DNA from: a gamma proteobacterium SCGC AAA076-P13
GTDB taxonomy: Bacteria; Pseudomonadota; Gammaproteobacteria; Magnimaribacterales; D2472
NCBI GenBank assembly: GCA_000384935.1
Contig: ARRA01000001.1
Coordinates: 1-64,000, forward strand
Length of the DNA: 64,000 nucleotides
Direction: 5' to 3'
In this document: piece after piece, positions 1-9,224 of the stretch
Layout: the number at the start of each line of letters is the position of its first letter
Position numbering within the stretch: position 1 is the first letter of the stretch
Program-made: the position numbers and the translations under genes
The notes under the pieces: generated by a model
What the model was told of the DNA's origin: nothing
Databases searched by the model: none
The model's input: only the letters and a program-made list of their open reading frames with translations

Positions 1-95
1 TCTTAACTAATCTCTCTGTTCCTTCTTTTGATATTGGTTTTACACCTAACCCAACTGTATCCGGGAAACGTATTTTTGATATAGCAAAGTCATCC
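1..95 (-). repeat. Inverted copy of 2468-2562 (within icd)
   Basis: Bases 1-95 are a perfect reverse complement of 2468-2562. Base 1 pairs with 2562 and base 95 with 2468, and identity stops at base 96 (2467). The repeat lies in icd coding sequence on both strands. It reaches the window edge, so its true length to the left is unknown. Confidence 0.97.
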
Positions 96-637
96 TGAAG
101 AACACTAACCATTTTCTTGGCTTCGTCAGAGCCTGCCTGAAATTCAATGCCGCAGTAGATATCTTCTGAATTTTCTCTAAAAATAACCATATCTGTGTCT
201 TGTGGTCTTTTAACTGGAGAAGGTACTCCATCAAAATATCTAATCGGTCTTAGACATACATATAAATCAAGGATTTGTCTTAACGATACATTTAATGATC
301 TTATGCCTCCTCCAATTGGAGTTGTTAGTGGTCCTTTAATGCTAACGACATACTCTCTTAGCGCCTCAATGGTTTCATCAGGAAGCCATGTATCTTCTGA
401 ATAAATAGTTGTAGATTTTTCACCACAATAAACCTCCATCCACTCAATCTTTCTTTCACCCTCATAAGCAACCTTTACAGCGTTATCTACAACTTTTAAC
501 ATTGCAGGCGTAATATCGACTCCAATCCCGTCACCTTCTATAAATGGAATAATTGGATTGTTTGGTACATTTATTTGACCGTCAGTTATAGTAATCTTTG
601 ATCCTGACTCTGGTTCTTTAATTTTATCGAATTTCAT
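1..637 (-). CDS. icd: NADP isocitrate dehydrogenase, N-terminal part (runs off window edge)
   Basis: Isocitrate dehydrogenase oxidatively decarboxylates isocitrate to 2-oxoglutarate in the TCA cycle. This frame has no stop before the window edge and encodes about 212 residues from the ATG at 637. It shows the family hallmarks in order: [10 protein letters not shown] near residue 30, the substrate and phosphorylation-loop motif RSLNVSLRQ near 115, LRPIRYF, and [12 protein letters not shown] near 160. The last 95 bases of this piece recur, inverted, at 2468-2562, where the rest of the gene continues on the plus strand. Joining base 1 to base 2563 gives an uninterrupted 417-residue protein, the normal length. 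The gene is therefore almost certainly intact in the organism and split here by an inversion or chimera. It diverges from mnmA, as in E. coli where icd is opposite the mnmA-purB cluster. Confidence 0.95.
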   Translation of the reverse strand, partial: MKFDKIKEPESGSKITITDGQINVPNNPIIPFIEGDGIGVDITPAMLKVVDNAVKVAYEGERKIEWMEVYCGEKSTTIYSEDTWLPDETIEALREYVVSIKGPLTTPIGGGIRSLNVSLRQILDLYVCLRPIRYFDGVPSPVKRPQDTDMVIFRENSEDIYCGIEFQAGSDEAKKMVSVLQDDFAISKIRFPDTVGLGVKPISKEGTERLVK

Positions 638-733
638 TTACTTATTGACCTCTGTATTAAGATTTTAGCTTCCAAATCGGTCATAATTATACTCTTAATT
701 AATTTAATATAATACTTAGATAAGACAAGAAAT

Positions 734-1813
734 ATGCAAAATAAGACTGTAGTAGTTGGAATGTCAGGTGGAGTTGATTCATCTGTTTCCGCATATCTAT
801 TAAAGCAACAAGGATATGATGTAAAAGCTTTATTTATGCAGAATTGGCAAAGCGAACCTGGAGAAATATGCACATCAGAAATTGATTTTAAAGATGCATC
901 TGAAGTTTGTGATAAGTTAGATATCCCGCTTCATAGGGCAAACTTTTCAGATGAATATTGGGAGAGAGTATTTACTAATTTTTTAAGCGAGCATGAAAAA
1001 GGCAGAACACCGAACCCAGACATTCTTTGTAATAGAGAAATAAAATTTAAATCTTTTTTAGAATATGCTTTTAAAATTGGAGCAGATTTTATTGCAACCG
1101 GTCACTACGCCAAAATAATAGATAAAGATGGAGCAAAGTTTCTATCTAGAGCTAAGGATGCATTTAAGGACCAAACTTATTTCCTTCACGAGGTCAATGA
1201 AACAGAATTTAATAAATGTATTTTTCCACTTGCAGATTTAAATAAAAATGAAGTGAGGGATATTGCATTGAGAGAGGGTCTAATTACAGCTGATAAAAAA
1301 GATTCAGTTGGAATATGTTTTGTTGGTGAGAGAAACTTGAAAGACTTCTTAAATAGATTTATAGATTTTTCTAAGGGGCCTATAAAGAATGAAAATGGTA
1401 AAATAATTGGTGAGCATCATGGCTCAATTCTTTATACAGAAGGCCAAAGGCAAGGCCTACAAATTGGTGGTGTTAAGGGTGCTGATGAGCTGCCATGGTA
1501 CGTTTTCAAAAAAGATATCAAAAAAAATGAAATTCATGTATGTCAGGGAGTTGATAATCATCTATTAATGAATGATGGTTTATTTGTCGAGTCAATAAAC
1601 TGGATCAATAAAATAGATTATCAGTTACCTTTAACCTGTGAAGTTCAGGTAAGGCATCAGCATACCCCTGTTGAATGTCTTGTTGATGAACAATCAAACA
1701 GAATAGTAATTAAATTTGATAAACAAATTAGGGCTATTGCGCCAGGTCAATCCGCAGTTCTCTATAAAGATAATATCTGCCTCGGCGGCGGGATAATTGA
1801 AGAAACTTTTTAA
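734..1813 (+). CDS. mnmA: tRNA-specific 2-thiouridylase MnmA
   Basis: MnmA makes the 2-thio group of mnm5s2U34 in the wobble position of Lys, Glu and Gln tRNAs, using ATP and persulfide sulfur delivered by the IscS/Tus relay. The 359-residue protein is full length. The PP-loop SGGVDSS is at residues 10-16, the first catalytic cysteine lies in PNPDILCN near residue 100, and the second in VGICFVGERN near residue 200. A C-terminal beta-barrel tRNA-binding region follows. The start is the ATG at 734, divergent from icd with about 95 bases between. purB follows after 30 bases on the same strand; E. coli also clusters mnmA and purB (with hflD between), so co-transcription is likely. Confidence 0.97.
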   Translation: MQNKTVVVGMSGGVDSSVSAYLLKQQGYDVKALFMQNWQSEPGEICTSEIDFKDASEVCDKLDIPLHRANFSDEYWERVFTNFLSEHEKGRTPNPDILCNREIKFKSFLEYAFKIGADFIATGHYAKIIDKDGAKFLSRAKDAFKDQTYFLHEVNETEFNKCIFPLADLNKNEVRDIALREGLITADKKDSVGICFVGERNLKDFLNRFIDFSKGPIKNENGKIIGEHHGSILYTEGQRQGLQIGGVKGADELPWYVFKKDIKKNEIHVCQGVDNHLLMNDGLFVESINWINKIDYQLPLTCEVQVRHQHTPVECLVDEQSNRIVIKFDKQIRAIAPGQSAVLYKDNICLGGGIIEETF

Positions 1814-1843
1814 AATAAAATTTAAAGGATGATAAAATAAATT

Positions 1844-2473
1844 ATGAAATATGATCATGACAATATCTCACCACTGGATAATAGGTATGCCAATAAAATA
1901 TCTCAATTTAGAAATAATTTTAGTGAGTCTGCTTTAATAAAAATAAGATTTGAAATTGAAATCGAATGGCTTTTATTTTTATGCACAAAATTATCAAAAT
2001 CGTTTAAACCGCTAAGTAACGAATCTATAAAAAAAATAAATAGTTTTAAAAGTAATTTTGATGATAAGTATGTTCTTCAGATTAAAAAAATTGAATCTAC
2101 AACTAATCATGATGTTAAGGCTGTTGAATATTTTATTGCTGATTATTTCAATAAAGATAAGGTGTTAAGCAAGTATGTCCATCTAATCCATTTTGGCTTA
2201 ACTAGTGAGGATATTAACTCTCTAAGTTATGCATGCTTAATTAAAAACGGTATTTCATTATTTATAAATGAGAGTCTAAATACAAACAAAACGTTGCTCA
2301 AATATACAAAAAATTGGTCTAATATATCTTTTCTTGCAAGAACACATGGTCAGGCAGCATCTCCATCTACCCTAGGTAAGGAACTTAAAGTTTTCTCAGC
2401 GAGGCTTGCAAGGGAAATACAAATATTAAAAGCTATTAAACCACTTGCAAAATTTAGTGGCGCTACTGGATGA
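1844..2473 (+). CDS. purB: Adenylosuccinate lyase PurB, N-terminal fragment (truncated at junction)
   Basis: PurB cleaves SAICAR and adenylosuccinate in purine synthesis. Only about 209 of the usual roughly 455 residues are present. The fragment has the normal start (ISPLDNRY near residue 9), [11 protein letters not shown] near 86, [10 protein letters not shown] near 117 and the catalytic-histidine motif [16 protein letters not shown] near 166. It stops inside the conserved segment KFSGATG, where bases from 2468 on are icd sequence and create an artificial TGA at 2471-2473. The remaining half is not in the window. This is most simply a chimera or inversion breakpoint, because loss of PurB should cause purine auxotrophy. 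Confidence 0.93.
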   Translation: MKYDHDNISPLDNRYANKISQFRNNFSESALIKIRFEIEIEWLLFLCTKLSKSFKPLSNESIKKINSFKSNFDDKYVLQIKKIESTTNHDVKAVEYFIADYFNKDKVLSKYVHLIHFGLTSEDINSLSYACLIKNGISLFINESLNTNKTLLKYTKNWSNISFLARTHGQAASPSTLGKELKVFSARLAREIQILKAIKPLAKFSGATG

Positions 2474-2562
2474 CTTTGCTATATCAAAAATACGTTTCCC
2501 GGATACAGTTGGGTTAGGTGTAAAACCAATATCAAAAGAAGGAACAGAGAGATTAGTTAAGA
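2468..2562 (+). repeat. Inverted copy of 1-95, at the purB/icd junction
   Basis: This is the plus-strand partner of the 95-base perfect inverted repeat at the window start. It begins exactly at the point where purB is interrupted. At least two bases (GG, 2468-2469) are compatible with both genes, so the joint has microhomology of at least two bases. Confidence 0.97.
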
Positions 2563-3179
2563 AAGCTATAGACTATGCAATAGAAAATGATAGGTCCTCT
2601 GTAACACTTGTGCATAAAGGTAATATTATGAAATATACAGAAGGTGCTTTCAGAGACTGGGGTTATGAATTATCAAAATCTAGTTATCAGGCAGAAGATT
2701 TAGATGGAGGTCCATGGCAGGTTATTAAAAATCCAAATACTGGAAAGTCTATAGTTATAAATGATGTAATATGTGATGCTTTCCTTCAGCAAATTCTTCT
2801 AAGACCAAAAGATTACGATGTAATTGCAACTATGAACCTTAATGGTGATTATATATCTGACGCCCTTGCAGCTTGTGTTGGTGGTATTGGTATAGCGCCT
2901 GGTGCAAATCTTTCAGATGATTATGCTGTTTTTGAAGCAACTCATGGAACAGCTCCAAAATACGCAGGTCAAGATAAAGTCAATCCTGGAAGTTTAATAC
3001 TATCAGCAGAAATGATGCTTAGACACATGGGGTGGGTTGAAGCTGCAGATTTAATTATTAGTTCAATGGAAAGAACTATCGGAGCCAAAAAAGTCACATA
3101 TGATTTTGAAAGAATGATGGATGGCGCTGATCTTGTCTCGTGTTCTGGTTTTGCAGATGAGATGATTAAAAGGATGTAA
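2469..3179 (+). CDS. icd: NADP isocitrate dehydrogenase, C-terminal part
   Basis: This is the C-terminal 236 codons of isocitrate dehydrogenase, in frame from GAT at 2469 to TAA at 3177-3179. It contains [15 protein letters not shown], the metal-binding [14 protein letters not shown] and the NADP-binding [19 protein letters not shown], all classic for the E. coli-type enzyme. It lacks its own start: the N-terminal part lies on the opposite strand at 1-637 and overlaps it by 95 identical bases. The stop overlaps the clpS start by one base (TAATG). The icd-clpS-clpA order suggests one transcription unit in the native genome. Confidence 0.95.
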   Translation, partial: DDFAISKIRFPDTVGLGVKPISKEGTERLVKKAIDYAIENDRSSVTLVHKGNIMKYTEGAFRDWGYELSKSSYQAEDLDGGPWQVIKNPNTGKSIVINDVICDAFLQQILLRPKDYDVIATMNLNGDYISDALAACVGGIGIAPGANLSDDYAVFEATHGTAPKYAGQDKVNPGSLILSAEMMLRHMGWVEAADLIISSMERTIGAKKVTYDFERMMDGADLVSCSGFADEMIKRM

Positions 3180-3517
3180 TGATCAATCTTTCTATAGAAG
3201 AGATAGATAACGATAATGATTATGGGTCATCTGTATTAGAGCAGGACCCAGAAGTCAAAGAACCACCTCTATATCAAGTATTACTTCTTAATGATGACTA
3301 TACTCCTATGGAGTTTGTTGTTTATGTCCTTCAAACAGTCTTTAACCACACCCATGAACAATCAACTCAAATAATGATGGCGGTTCATACTAAAGGTATG
3401 GGAGTTTGTGGTATATTTTCTAAAGAGATAGCTGAGATGATGTCATATGAGGTTAATGAGATGGCAAAACATCACAATCATCCTCTACTGAGTGAAATAG
3501 AACCTTTAACGGATTAG
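3179..3517 (+). CDS. clpS: ATP-dependent Clp protease adaptor ClpS
   Basis: ClpS binds N-end-rule substrates and docks on the ClpA N-domain to deliver them to ClpAP. The 112-residue protein has a disordered acidic N-terminus (about residues 1-28) and then the ClpS core, with LNDDYTPMEFV (binding pocket for the N-terminal residue), VHTKGMGVCGIFSKEIAE and HPLLSEIEP at the end. Its ATG overlaps the icd stop by one base, and clpA begins two bases after its stop. The adaptor and unfoldase are thus made together, as in most proteobacteria. Confidence 0.97.
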   Translation: MINLSIEEIDNDNDYGSSVLEQDPEVKEPPLYQVLLLNDDYTPMEFVVYVLQTVFNHTHEQSTQIMMAVHTKGMGVCGIFSKEIAEMMSYEVNEMAKHHNHPLLSEIEPLTD

Positions 3518-3518
3518 T

Positions 3519-5762
3519 ATGTTTAGTAAAGAATTAGAAATTTCAATTGCGAGTCTTTTTGATCAAGCTCAAGAGATAAATATTCAATACCTTACTGTTG
3601 AACATTTATTTTTGATGATCTTGAATGATTATGATGTAAAAGATTTTATTGAGTCTAAAGATATTCAAATAGAGTCATTAAAAGAAAGTCTTAATGACCA
3701 TCTAAAACAAACAAGCATACTCAGAACCGATGCACAAAAAGCCGTTCAACCAACACTAGGTTTTCAAAGAGTTCTTCAAAGAGCTGTTTTTCATATTCAA
3801 TCATCTGGAAAGGGTGTGGTAAAGCCAATAAATATACTTGTAGCAATTTTTTCTGAAAAAGAATCACGGTCTGTTTATCTACTAAATAAAAATAACATTA
3901 ATAGACTAGATGTTGTTACTCATATTTCTCACGGCAGTCCTGAAAAAACAACTACTGAAGAATCTGTAAATGAGGAGCAATCAGAATCAGATCCTATAGA
4001 AGCAAAGAAAGAAAGTTCTTATTTAATAAATCTTAATAGTCAGGTTGAAGAGGGCAAAATTGATAAATTAATTGGAAGAACAAAAGAGGTTGAAAGAATT
4101 GTTCAAATTCTATCAAGACGAACTAAAAACAACCCTCTTTTAGTCGGTGAATCCGGTGTAGGAAAGACAGCCATAGCAGAAGGATTGTCCTATCTTATTG
4201 TAAATAACAAAGTTCCTAAAATTCTAAGTAATTCAACCATATATGCACTAGATATTGCAGCATTAATTGCTGGCACAAAATATAGGGGTGACTTTGAAAA
4301 ACGTTTAAAGGAAGTTTTAAAATTTTTAGATAAAGAAGATAAGCCCGTTCTATTTATAGACGAAATACATACCATTATTGGAGCAGGCTCAGCATCAGGT
4401 GGGTCCATGGATGTTTCTAACTTACTAAAACCTGCTCTAGGTAAAGGTCAGATTAGATGTATAGGTTCTACAACTTTTCAAGAATATAGAGGCATATTCG
4501 ATCAAAATCAGGCGCTATCAAGAAGGTTTCAAAAAGTAGATGTCCTTGAACCAAATTATGATGAGTGTGTTGAAATTTTAGATGGCATAAAGTCAATCTA
4601 TGAAGATTATCATAACGTTAATTTTTCTAACGAGGCCATAAAAACATCAATTGATCTATCCTCTAAATATATTAATGATAGATTTTTACCAGATAAAGCA
4701 ATAGATGTTATTGATGAGACAGGAGCTATGCTCAATATTACCAGGAAGAATTCTAAAAAAATTACTGTAAATCAATCACATATAGAAAAAACTATATCTA
4801 AAATAACAAAGATTCCAGAACAAAGCATTACAGCTGCTGATAAAAAGAACCTTAAAAATATAGAAGAAAGCTTGAAGCGTGTAATATTTGGTCAAGATGC
4901 TGCTGTTGAAACTTTATCCAACGCAATTAAGCTCTCCAGGGTTGGTTTAAGGGACGACAATAAAACTATAGGCTCATTTTTATTTACAGGACCAACAGGT
5001 GTAGGAAAGACTGAAATATCAAATCAACTGGCTGACATTATGGGCATTGATCTTGTTCGTTTTGATATGAGTGAGTACATGGAAAGACATACTGTTTCAA
5101 GACTTATAGGTGCACCTCCAGGTTATGTTGGTTTTGATCAAGGCGGGTTATTAACTGAAGCAATAGTTAAATCTCCTCATTGTGTGCTTCTATTGGATGA
5201 AATAGAGAAAGCGCATCCTGATATATTCAATATATTATTACAGGTTATGGATGCTGGCGTATTAACAGACAATAATGGCAGAAAAGCTGATTTTAGAAAC
5301 GTTATTTTGATTATGACAACCAATATTGGTGCCGAGCTCTTAGGTAGAAGAAATATAGGATTTAGCTCAACCTCCAATGAATCTGATGCTATGAATTCCT
5401 TAAATAAGTTATTTTCACCAGAATTTAGAAATAGATTGGATGAAACTATTCAGTTTAACTATCTTGATAAAACAATAATATTATCTATTGTTGATAAATT
5501 CTTAACAAAACTTCAAGCACAACTAGATAAAAGAAATGTTGAAATTATCGTTTCTGACAATGTTATTAATTGGATTGCAGACAATGGTTACGATAAAGAA
5601 ATGGGCGCTAGACCAATGGAAAGATTCATATCCAAAAACATTAAAAAACCATTAGTGGATAAATTATTGTTTGGTAACTTGAAATCCGGTGGTCAAATTA
5701 GCCTGGATATCAAGAATGGAAGTTTAAAGTTCAGCGAAGTGAAAAAGAAAGTTAAAGTCTAG
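3519..5762 (+). CDS. clpA: ATP-dependent Clp protease ATP-binding subunit ClpA
   Basis: ClpA is the AAA+ unfoldase of ClpAP. At 747 residues it is full length. The N-domain (about 1-140) is followed by a linker, AAA module 1 with Walker A GESGVGKT near residue 209 and Walker B VLFIDEIHTI, and AAA module 2 with GPTGVGKT near residue 490 and VLLLDEIEKAHPD. An IGF tripeptide near residue 613 sits where ClpA carries its ClpP-docking loop, which separates it from ClpB. It directly follows clpS. Its stop is two bases from the stop of convergent infA, leaving no room for a separate terminator. Confidence 0.97.
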   Translation: MFSKELEISIASLFDQAQEINIQYLTVEHLFLMILNDYDVKDFIESKDIQIESLKESLNDHLKQTSILRTDAQKAVQPTLGFQRVLQRAVFHIQSSGKGVVKPINILVAIFSEKESRSVYLLNKNNINRLDVVTHISHGSPEKTTTEESVNEEQSESDPIEAKKESSYLINLNSQVEEGKIDKLIGRTKEVERIVQILSRRTKNNPLLVGESGVGKTAIAEGLSYLIVNNKVPKILSNSTIYALDIAALIAGTKYRGDFEKRLKEVLKFLDKEDKPVLFIDEIHTIIGAGSASGGSMDVSNLLKPALGKGQIRCIGSTTFQEYRGIFDQNQALSRRFQKVDVLEPNYDECVEILDGIKSIYEDYHNVNFSNEAIKTSIDLSSKYINDRFLPDKAIDVIDETGAMLNITRKNSKKITVNQSHIEKTISKITKIPEQSITAADKKNLKNIEESLKRVIFGQDAAVETLSNAIKLSRVGLRDDNKTIGSFLFTGPTGVGKTEISNQLADIMGIDLVRFDMSEYMERHTVSRLIGAPPGYVGFDQGGLLTEAIVKSPHCVLLLDEIEKAHPDIFNILLQVMDAGVLTDNNGRKADFRNVILIMTTNIGAELLGRRNIGFSSTSNESDAMNSLNKLFSPEFRNRLDETIQFNYLDKTIILSIVDKFLTKLQAQLDKRNVEIIVSDNVINWIADNGYDKEMGARPMERFISKNIKKPLVDKLLFGNLKSGGQISLDIKNGSLKFSEVKKKVKV

Positions 5763-5763
5763 A

Positions 5764-5982
5764 TTATCTTCCTCTAAAAGTAATTCTTCCTACAGATAGG
5801 TCATAAGGCGTCATTTCAACTTTAACCTTATCTCCGGTTAATATTCTGATGTAATGTTTTCTCATTTTTCCTGAAATATGAGCAGTAATCACATGATCAT
5901 TTTCCAATTTAACTTTAAATTTTGTATTAGGAAGAGTTTCAATAACTTCTCCTTCAAACTCTAGATTATCTTCTTTTGACAT
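5764..5982 (-). CDS. infA: Translation initiation factor IF-1
   Basis: IF-1 binds the ribosomal A site during initiation and works with IF-2 and IF-3. The protein is an OB-fold with the family signature [16 protein letters not shown], then [14 protein letters not shown] and RITFRGR at the C-terminus. The ATG at 5982 (MSKEDN) gives exactly 72 residues, the family norm. An ATG two codons upstream (5988) is possible but less likely. It is convergent with clpA, the same pairing seen in E. coli around 20 minutes. Confidence 0.96.
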   Translation of the reverse strand: MSKEDNLEFEGEVIETLPNTKFKVKLENDHVITAHISGKMRKHYIRILTGDKVKVEMTPYDLSVGRITFRGR

Positions 5983-6067
5983 GGTCACATTTTAAACTAT
6001 ATTTCTGCTAATAGGGGGTTCATATAGTTATATAATCATTAATATAAATTAAACATAGGACAGTATT

Positions 6068-6523
6068 ATGATAATTAACCCAGGTGAAATTAACTTAGAT
6101 GAAGCATTAAATATTTGCAAAGAATCATTAAAAAAAGGTCGAGAGTTAAATTTAATGCCTTTAACTGTAACCGTTGTTGATGTAGCAGGTGTGGTTAGGG
6201 CATCATTATCAGAAGAGGGCTCAGGACTAATAAGATCTGATATTGCATATGCAAAAGCATGGACATGCTTAGCTTTTAACGTTTCATCTAATACATTGAG
6301 AGATGTTTTTGAAGGACAGCCACGATTAGCTCCAGCAGTTACTGGAATGCAAACAATGGCAGGCGGCAAGCTTGTTCCAACACCTGGTGGAATGTTGATT
6401 CAAAAAGATGGTAAGAATATCGGTGCCGTTGGCGTTACAGGCGATGTTTCTGATCAAGATGAAATCTGTGCTATTGCGGGTATTGAATCATCTAATTTAA
6501 CAGCAGGACATAAGTCAAAGTAA
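6068..6523 (+). CDS. HbpS/GlcG-like haem-binding family protein
   Basis: This 151-residue protein belongs to the GlcG/HbpS (DUF336) family. Members are small cytoplasmic or secreted octamers; some bind haem or cobalamin, and others sit beside glycolate or diol-utilisation genes. Visible signatures are LTVTVVDVAGVVRAS near residue 36, AYAKAWTCLAFN near 61 and the glycine-rich GGMLIQKDGKNIGAVGVTG near 107. No signal peptide is seen. It stands alone on the plus strand after infA with a modest AGGA ribosome site. No substrate can be assigned from the neighbours. Confidence 0.85.
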   Translation: MIINPGEINLDEALNICKESLKKGRELNLMPLTVTVVDVAGVVRASLSEEGSGLIRSDIAYAKAWTCLAFNVSSNTLRDVFEGQPRLAPAVTGMQTMAGGKLVPTPGGMLIQKDGKNIGAVGVTGDVSDQDEICAIAGIESSNLTAGHKSK

Positions 6524-6592
6524 AATATAATTTTTAATTAGCTGCTATAAATAGTTAACATTTAAGCCTAGTTGGGTGATATATTTCTTCTT

Positions 6593-8176
6593 ATGCAAAG
6601 AAGATTTTTTATTAAATTATTAGGGCTGACCGTATCGGCATTTAATACAAGACTTTTATCACAGGATAATAATGAAAAAGTATTATTTAATCATGGTGTT
6701 GCTAGCGGCGACCCAACTCATGATAGGGTAATAATCTGGACAAAAATTACAAAAAATACTAATAAAAAAATTAATGTTAATTGGCAAATATCTAATAAAG
6801 AAGACTTCTCAAATATAATTGATAAAGGATTAACAAGAACACATTCTTATAAAGATTTTACTGTAAAAATTGATGTAAAAATTCCATTAAAATATAATGA
6901 TGAACCTATTTATTATCGTTTTATTGTAAATAATATCTTTTCTCCAATTGGGACTACCAAGACTTTACCAATCTCAAATCCTGATAAATTTAATTTAGCT
7001 TTTTGTAGTTGCTCTAATTATCCAGCTGGTTTTTTTAATGCATATAGAGAGATAGCTCTTGATAGTGATATTGATGTAGTTTTGCATTTAGGAGACTATT
7101 TATATGAGTATGGTGAAGATGGATATGCCACAGAGGACGCTAAAAGACTTAATAGGGTGGTTGATCCAATTACTGAGATTGTTAGCCTAGATGATTATAG
7201 AAAACGCCATGCGCTTTATAAAACTGATGAAGACCTCCAATTATTGCATTCAAAAAAACCAATGATTCCAGTTTGGGATGATCATGAGTTTGCTAATGAT
7301 TCATGGAAAAATGGAGCTGAAAACCATACATATGATGAAGGGTATTTTTCAACAAGAAAGGCCAATGCATTAAAAGCCTACTATGAATGGATGCCAATTA
7401 GAGAATCAAATTCAAAATTAAAAATATGGAGAAAGTTTGAAATAGGGTCTTTATTTCAATTATTAATGCTAGATACAAGATCTATATATAGAGACAAACA
7501 ATTAAATTTTGATAATTACTTTAAAGACAATGAATTTAATAAAAAACAATATATGAAAGACCTTCAAAAGAAAAGAAATCTAGTAGGTGCCGAACAATTT
7601 AAATGGCTGGATAAAAATATTAATAATAAATTTAAATGGTCGGTTATTGGACAACAAATTCTCCTTTCGCCAACAGTATTGCCTAAAATATTTTCTGAGT
7701 TAGATAAAAATTCTTTTCCTAAAATCCTTCATAAATACTTAAAAATTGGAGGAATGGATATTCCTTACAATACTGATTCATGGGATGGTTATCCAAAAGA
7801 AAGAAACAAGTTACTTAAAATACTTTCTAAAGCACAATCTGGTATCGTTCTTACAGGAGATACACATAACTCATGGATATCAAATTTGTTCGGTGATAGT
7901 CAAAATTTTATTGGTGTAGAGATTGCAGCACCTTCAATATCATCGCCAAATTCCGTTGATCTATTTAAAAGTATAACCAACGATATTGATCAAGGCTTTA
8001 TAAAGCAAAATGAAAACCTGAAGTGGACAAATGGTTCAGGTAAAGGTTTTGTTAAGTTAGCTATAGATTCCAACCAAATTGAAGCAAAATTCATGTACGT
8101 AAGTAATATCAAATCTAAACAGTATCAATTAACTGATACCAATAGATTTATTATAAAACATAATCAACCTATATAA
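6593..8176 (+). CDS. PhoD-like alkaline phosphatase/phosphodiesterase, probably Tat-exported
   Basis: PhoD-family enzymes are secreted Ca/Fe-dependent phosphomono- or diesterases used to scavenge phosphate. The protein has the N-terminal PhoD domain (GVASGDPTHDRVIIWTK) and the metallophosphatase core with HLGDYLYEYG near residue 166, WDDHEFANDSW near 228 and LTGDTHNSW near 421. The ATG at 6593 is preferred over an upstream in-frame start at 6572 because it places a short export signal with a twin-arginine-like RRFFIK at the very N-terminus, as expected for this Tat-dependent family. The resulting 527 residues is normal length. No Pho box was identified by eye. Confidence 0.88.
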   Translation: MQRRFFIKLLGLTVSAFNTRLLSQDNNEKVLFNHGVASGDPTHDRVIIWTKITKNTNKKINVNWQISNKEDFSNIIDKGLTRTHSYKDFTVKIDVKIPLKYNDEPIYYRFIVNNIFSPIGTTKTLPISNPDKFNLAFCSCSNYPAGFFNAYREIALDSDIDVVLHLGDYLYEYGEDGYATEDAKRLNRVVDPITEIVSLDDYRKRHALYKTDEDLQLLHSKKPMIPVWDDHEFANDSWKNGAENHTYDEGYFSTRKANALKAYYEWMPIRESNSKLKIWRKFEIGSLFQLLMLDTRSIYRDKQLNFDNYFKDNEFNKKQYMKDLQKKRNLVGAEQFKWLDKNINNKFKWSVIGQQILLSPTVLPKIFSELDKNSFPKILHKYLKIGGMDIPYNTDSWDGYPKERNKLLKILSKAQSGIVLTGDTHNSWISNLFGDSQNFIGVEIAAPSISSPNSVDLFKSITNDIDQGFIKQNENLKWTNGSGKGFVKLAIDSNQIEAKFMYVSNIKSKQYQLTDTNRFIIKHNQPI

Positions 8177-8281
8177 TTGAACATAATATATATTATGCGA
8201 AGTGATATATATTCCCAATAGACCCTACTACTCTATATATGATATAAATAAAGTCATTTATTTTATTAATAGGGAGAAATA

Positions 8282-8662
8282 ATGACTGAATATCAAATAT
8301 TAAATATTATGCATGTTGGATTTATTCAAAATGCTATGTACTTTGTTGGAATGGTTTTAATGACATGGCTAGCTTTCAGAATGTGCAACAACGTGAGGAA
8401 TAACCCGAATACAAATATGGTTGGCAAGGCGTTTACATCTATATTCTGTATGTTTGTCGCACTATTCATGACGCAAACTAATGCAATTGGTGGATCGATA
8501 CTCTCATCTAGTGTTAACTCGCTAGTAGATGTTGGTGCAGCTTCAGCAGAAAGAATGTCTGCTTATCTATCATCTCCAATGATTATTGGTGGCCCAGTTC
8601 AAAAAATATTTGTTTTGTTTGTTCTTGTTTTCCAATTAGCTCTTGTTTGGACAAAAGAATAG
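8282..8662 (+). CDS. Small integral membrane protein of unknown function
   Basis: I do not recognise this 126-residue protein. Three hydrophobic segments are visible (about residues 14-33, 49-65 and 106-123). The first loop is short and basic or asparagine-rich (RMCNNVRNNPNTN), and the segment between the second and third is Ser/Ala-rich. The ribosome site AGGGAG lies seven bases before the ATG in a leader resembling those of the secreted protein at 15150 and the receptor at 16415. A strong terminator follows at 8684. It is a stand-alone gene and its signals suggest high expression. Function unknown. Confidence 0.75.
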   Translation: MTEYQILNIMHVGFIQNAMYFVGMVLMTWLAFRMCNNVRNNPNTNMVGKAFTSIFCMFVALFMTQTNAIGGSILSSSVNSLVDVGAASAERMSAYLSSPMIIGGPVQKIFVLFVLVFQLALVWTKE

Positions 8663-8683
8663 TAACCATTAAATATATAAATG

Positions 8684-8705
8684 AGGGCCTTAGGGCCCTT
8701 TTTTA
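8684..8705 (+). terminator. Rho-independent terminator after the small membrane protein
   Basis: The six-base-pair stem AGGGCC/GGCCCT (8684-8689 with 8694-8699) has a four-base loop TTAG and is followed by a T-tract from 8699. It lies 22 bases after the stop of the plus-strand gene and just before the end of the convergent gene. Confidence 0.85.
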
Positions 8706-9224
8706 TTTTCTAATGATATTCATTCCTTCTAACTTCTGATCTCTTTCTGGGTCTGAATATATTTCTTTTTCGTAAATTTCATGCTCAAACCATTTTACAA
8801 ACTCTTTAGATCTATTAATTTTCATGAAATTCCAAACACTTTTACCCTGCTCAGTCTTCATAACACCCAATCTAAGTGCTGAAATTCTAGATTTTAGATG
8901 AGAGTCATCAACAAAACCTTTTTGTACCTTGTCATAGACATCAAATACATCTACAAGACATGTCATTACAAAGTGATTGATTCTCCATTTATCAGTATGA
9001 GTTAAATCATCTGAAGCCCAATCTTTAGCAAGAAAGTTTGAAAACTCATGATCTTTAGTTGTTTGAAAAAATCTGTCATATTGTCTTTGGGTTAAAGAAT
9101 GGCCAAATTGAGCCTTTGTGATTTCATTTTGTTGATGTATTTGTATACCAAGATATATAACTGAGACAACTACACCAAAGGCAGCTATTACCTGGACAAT
9201 TAAAACGATAGTTTCTGAATTCAT
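8703..9224 (-). CDS. N-terminally membrane-anchored protein of unknown function
   Basis: The 173-residue protein has one N-terminal hydrophobic helix (about residues 5-26) followed by a soluble, helix-rich domain with many aromatic and charged residues. No catalytic motif is recognised. Similar short anchored proteins are common in marine Gammaproteobacteria, but no function can be given. Its ATG overlaps the stop of a 41-residue secreted peptide by four bases (ATGA), so the two are probably translationally coupled. It is the last gene of the minus-strand run that begins at 11919. Confidence 0.7.
   Translation of the reverse strand: MNSETIVLIVQVIAAFGVVVSVIYLGIQIHQQNEITKAQFGHSLTQRQYDRFFQTTKDHEFSNFLAKDWASDDLTHTDKWRINHFVMTCLVDVFDVYDKVQKGFVDDSHLKSRISALRLGVMKTEQGKSVWNFMKINRSKEFVKWFEHEIYEKEIYSDPERDQKLEGMNIIRK

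Noticed and set aside
195-404. 69-codon plus-strand frame opposite icd
   Set aside because: It is fully contained in the reverse complement of conserved icd sequence and has no ribosome site or domain.
2445-2468. Upstream in-frame ATG for the icd C-terminal frame at 2445
   Set aside because: The bases before 2468 are purB sequence; this start exists only because of the junction.
6572-6592. Upstream in-frame start for the PhoD-like protein
   Set aside because: Seven extra residues would bury the twin-arginine-like signal; the ATG at 6593 places it at the N-terminus.
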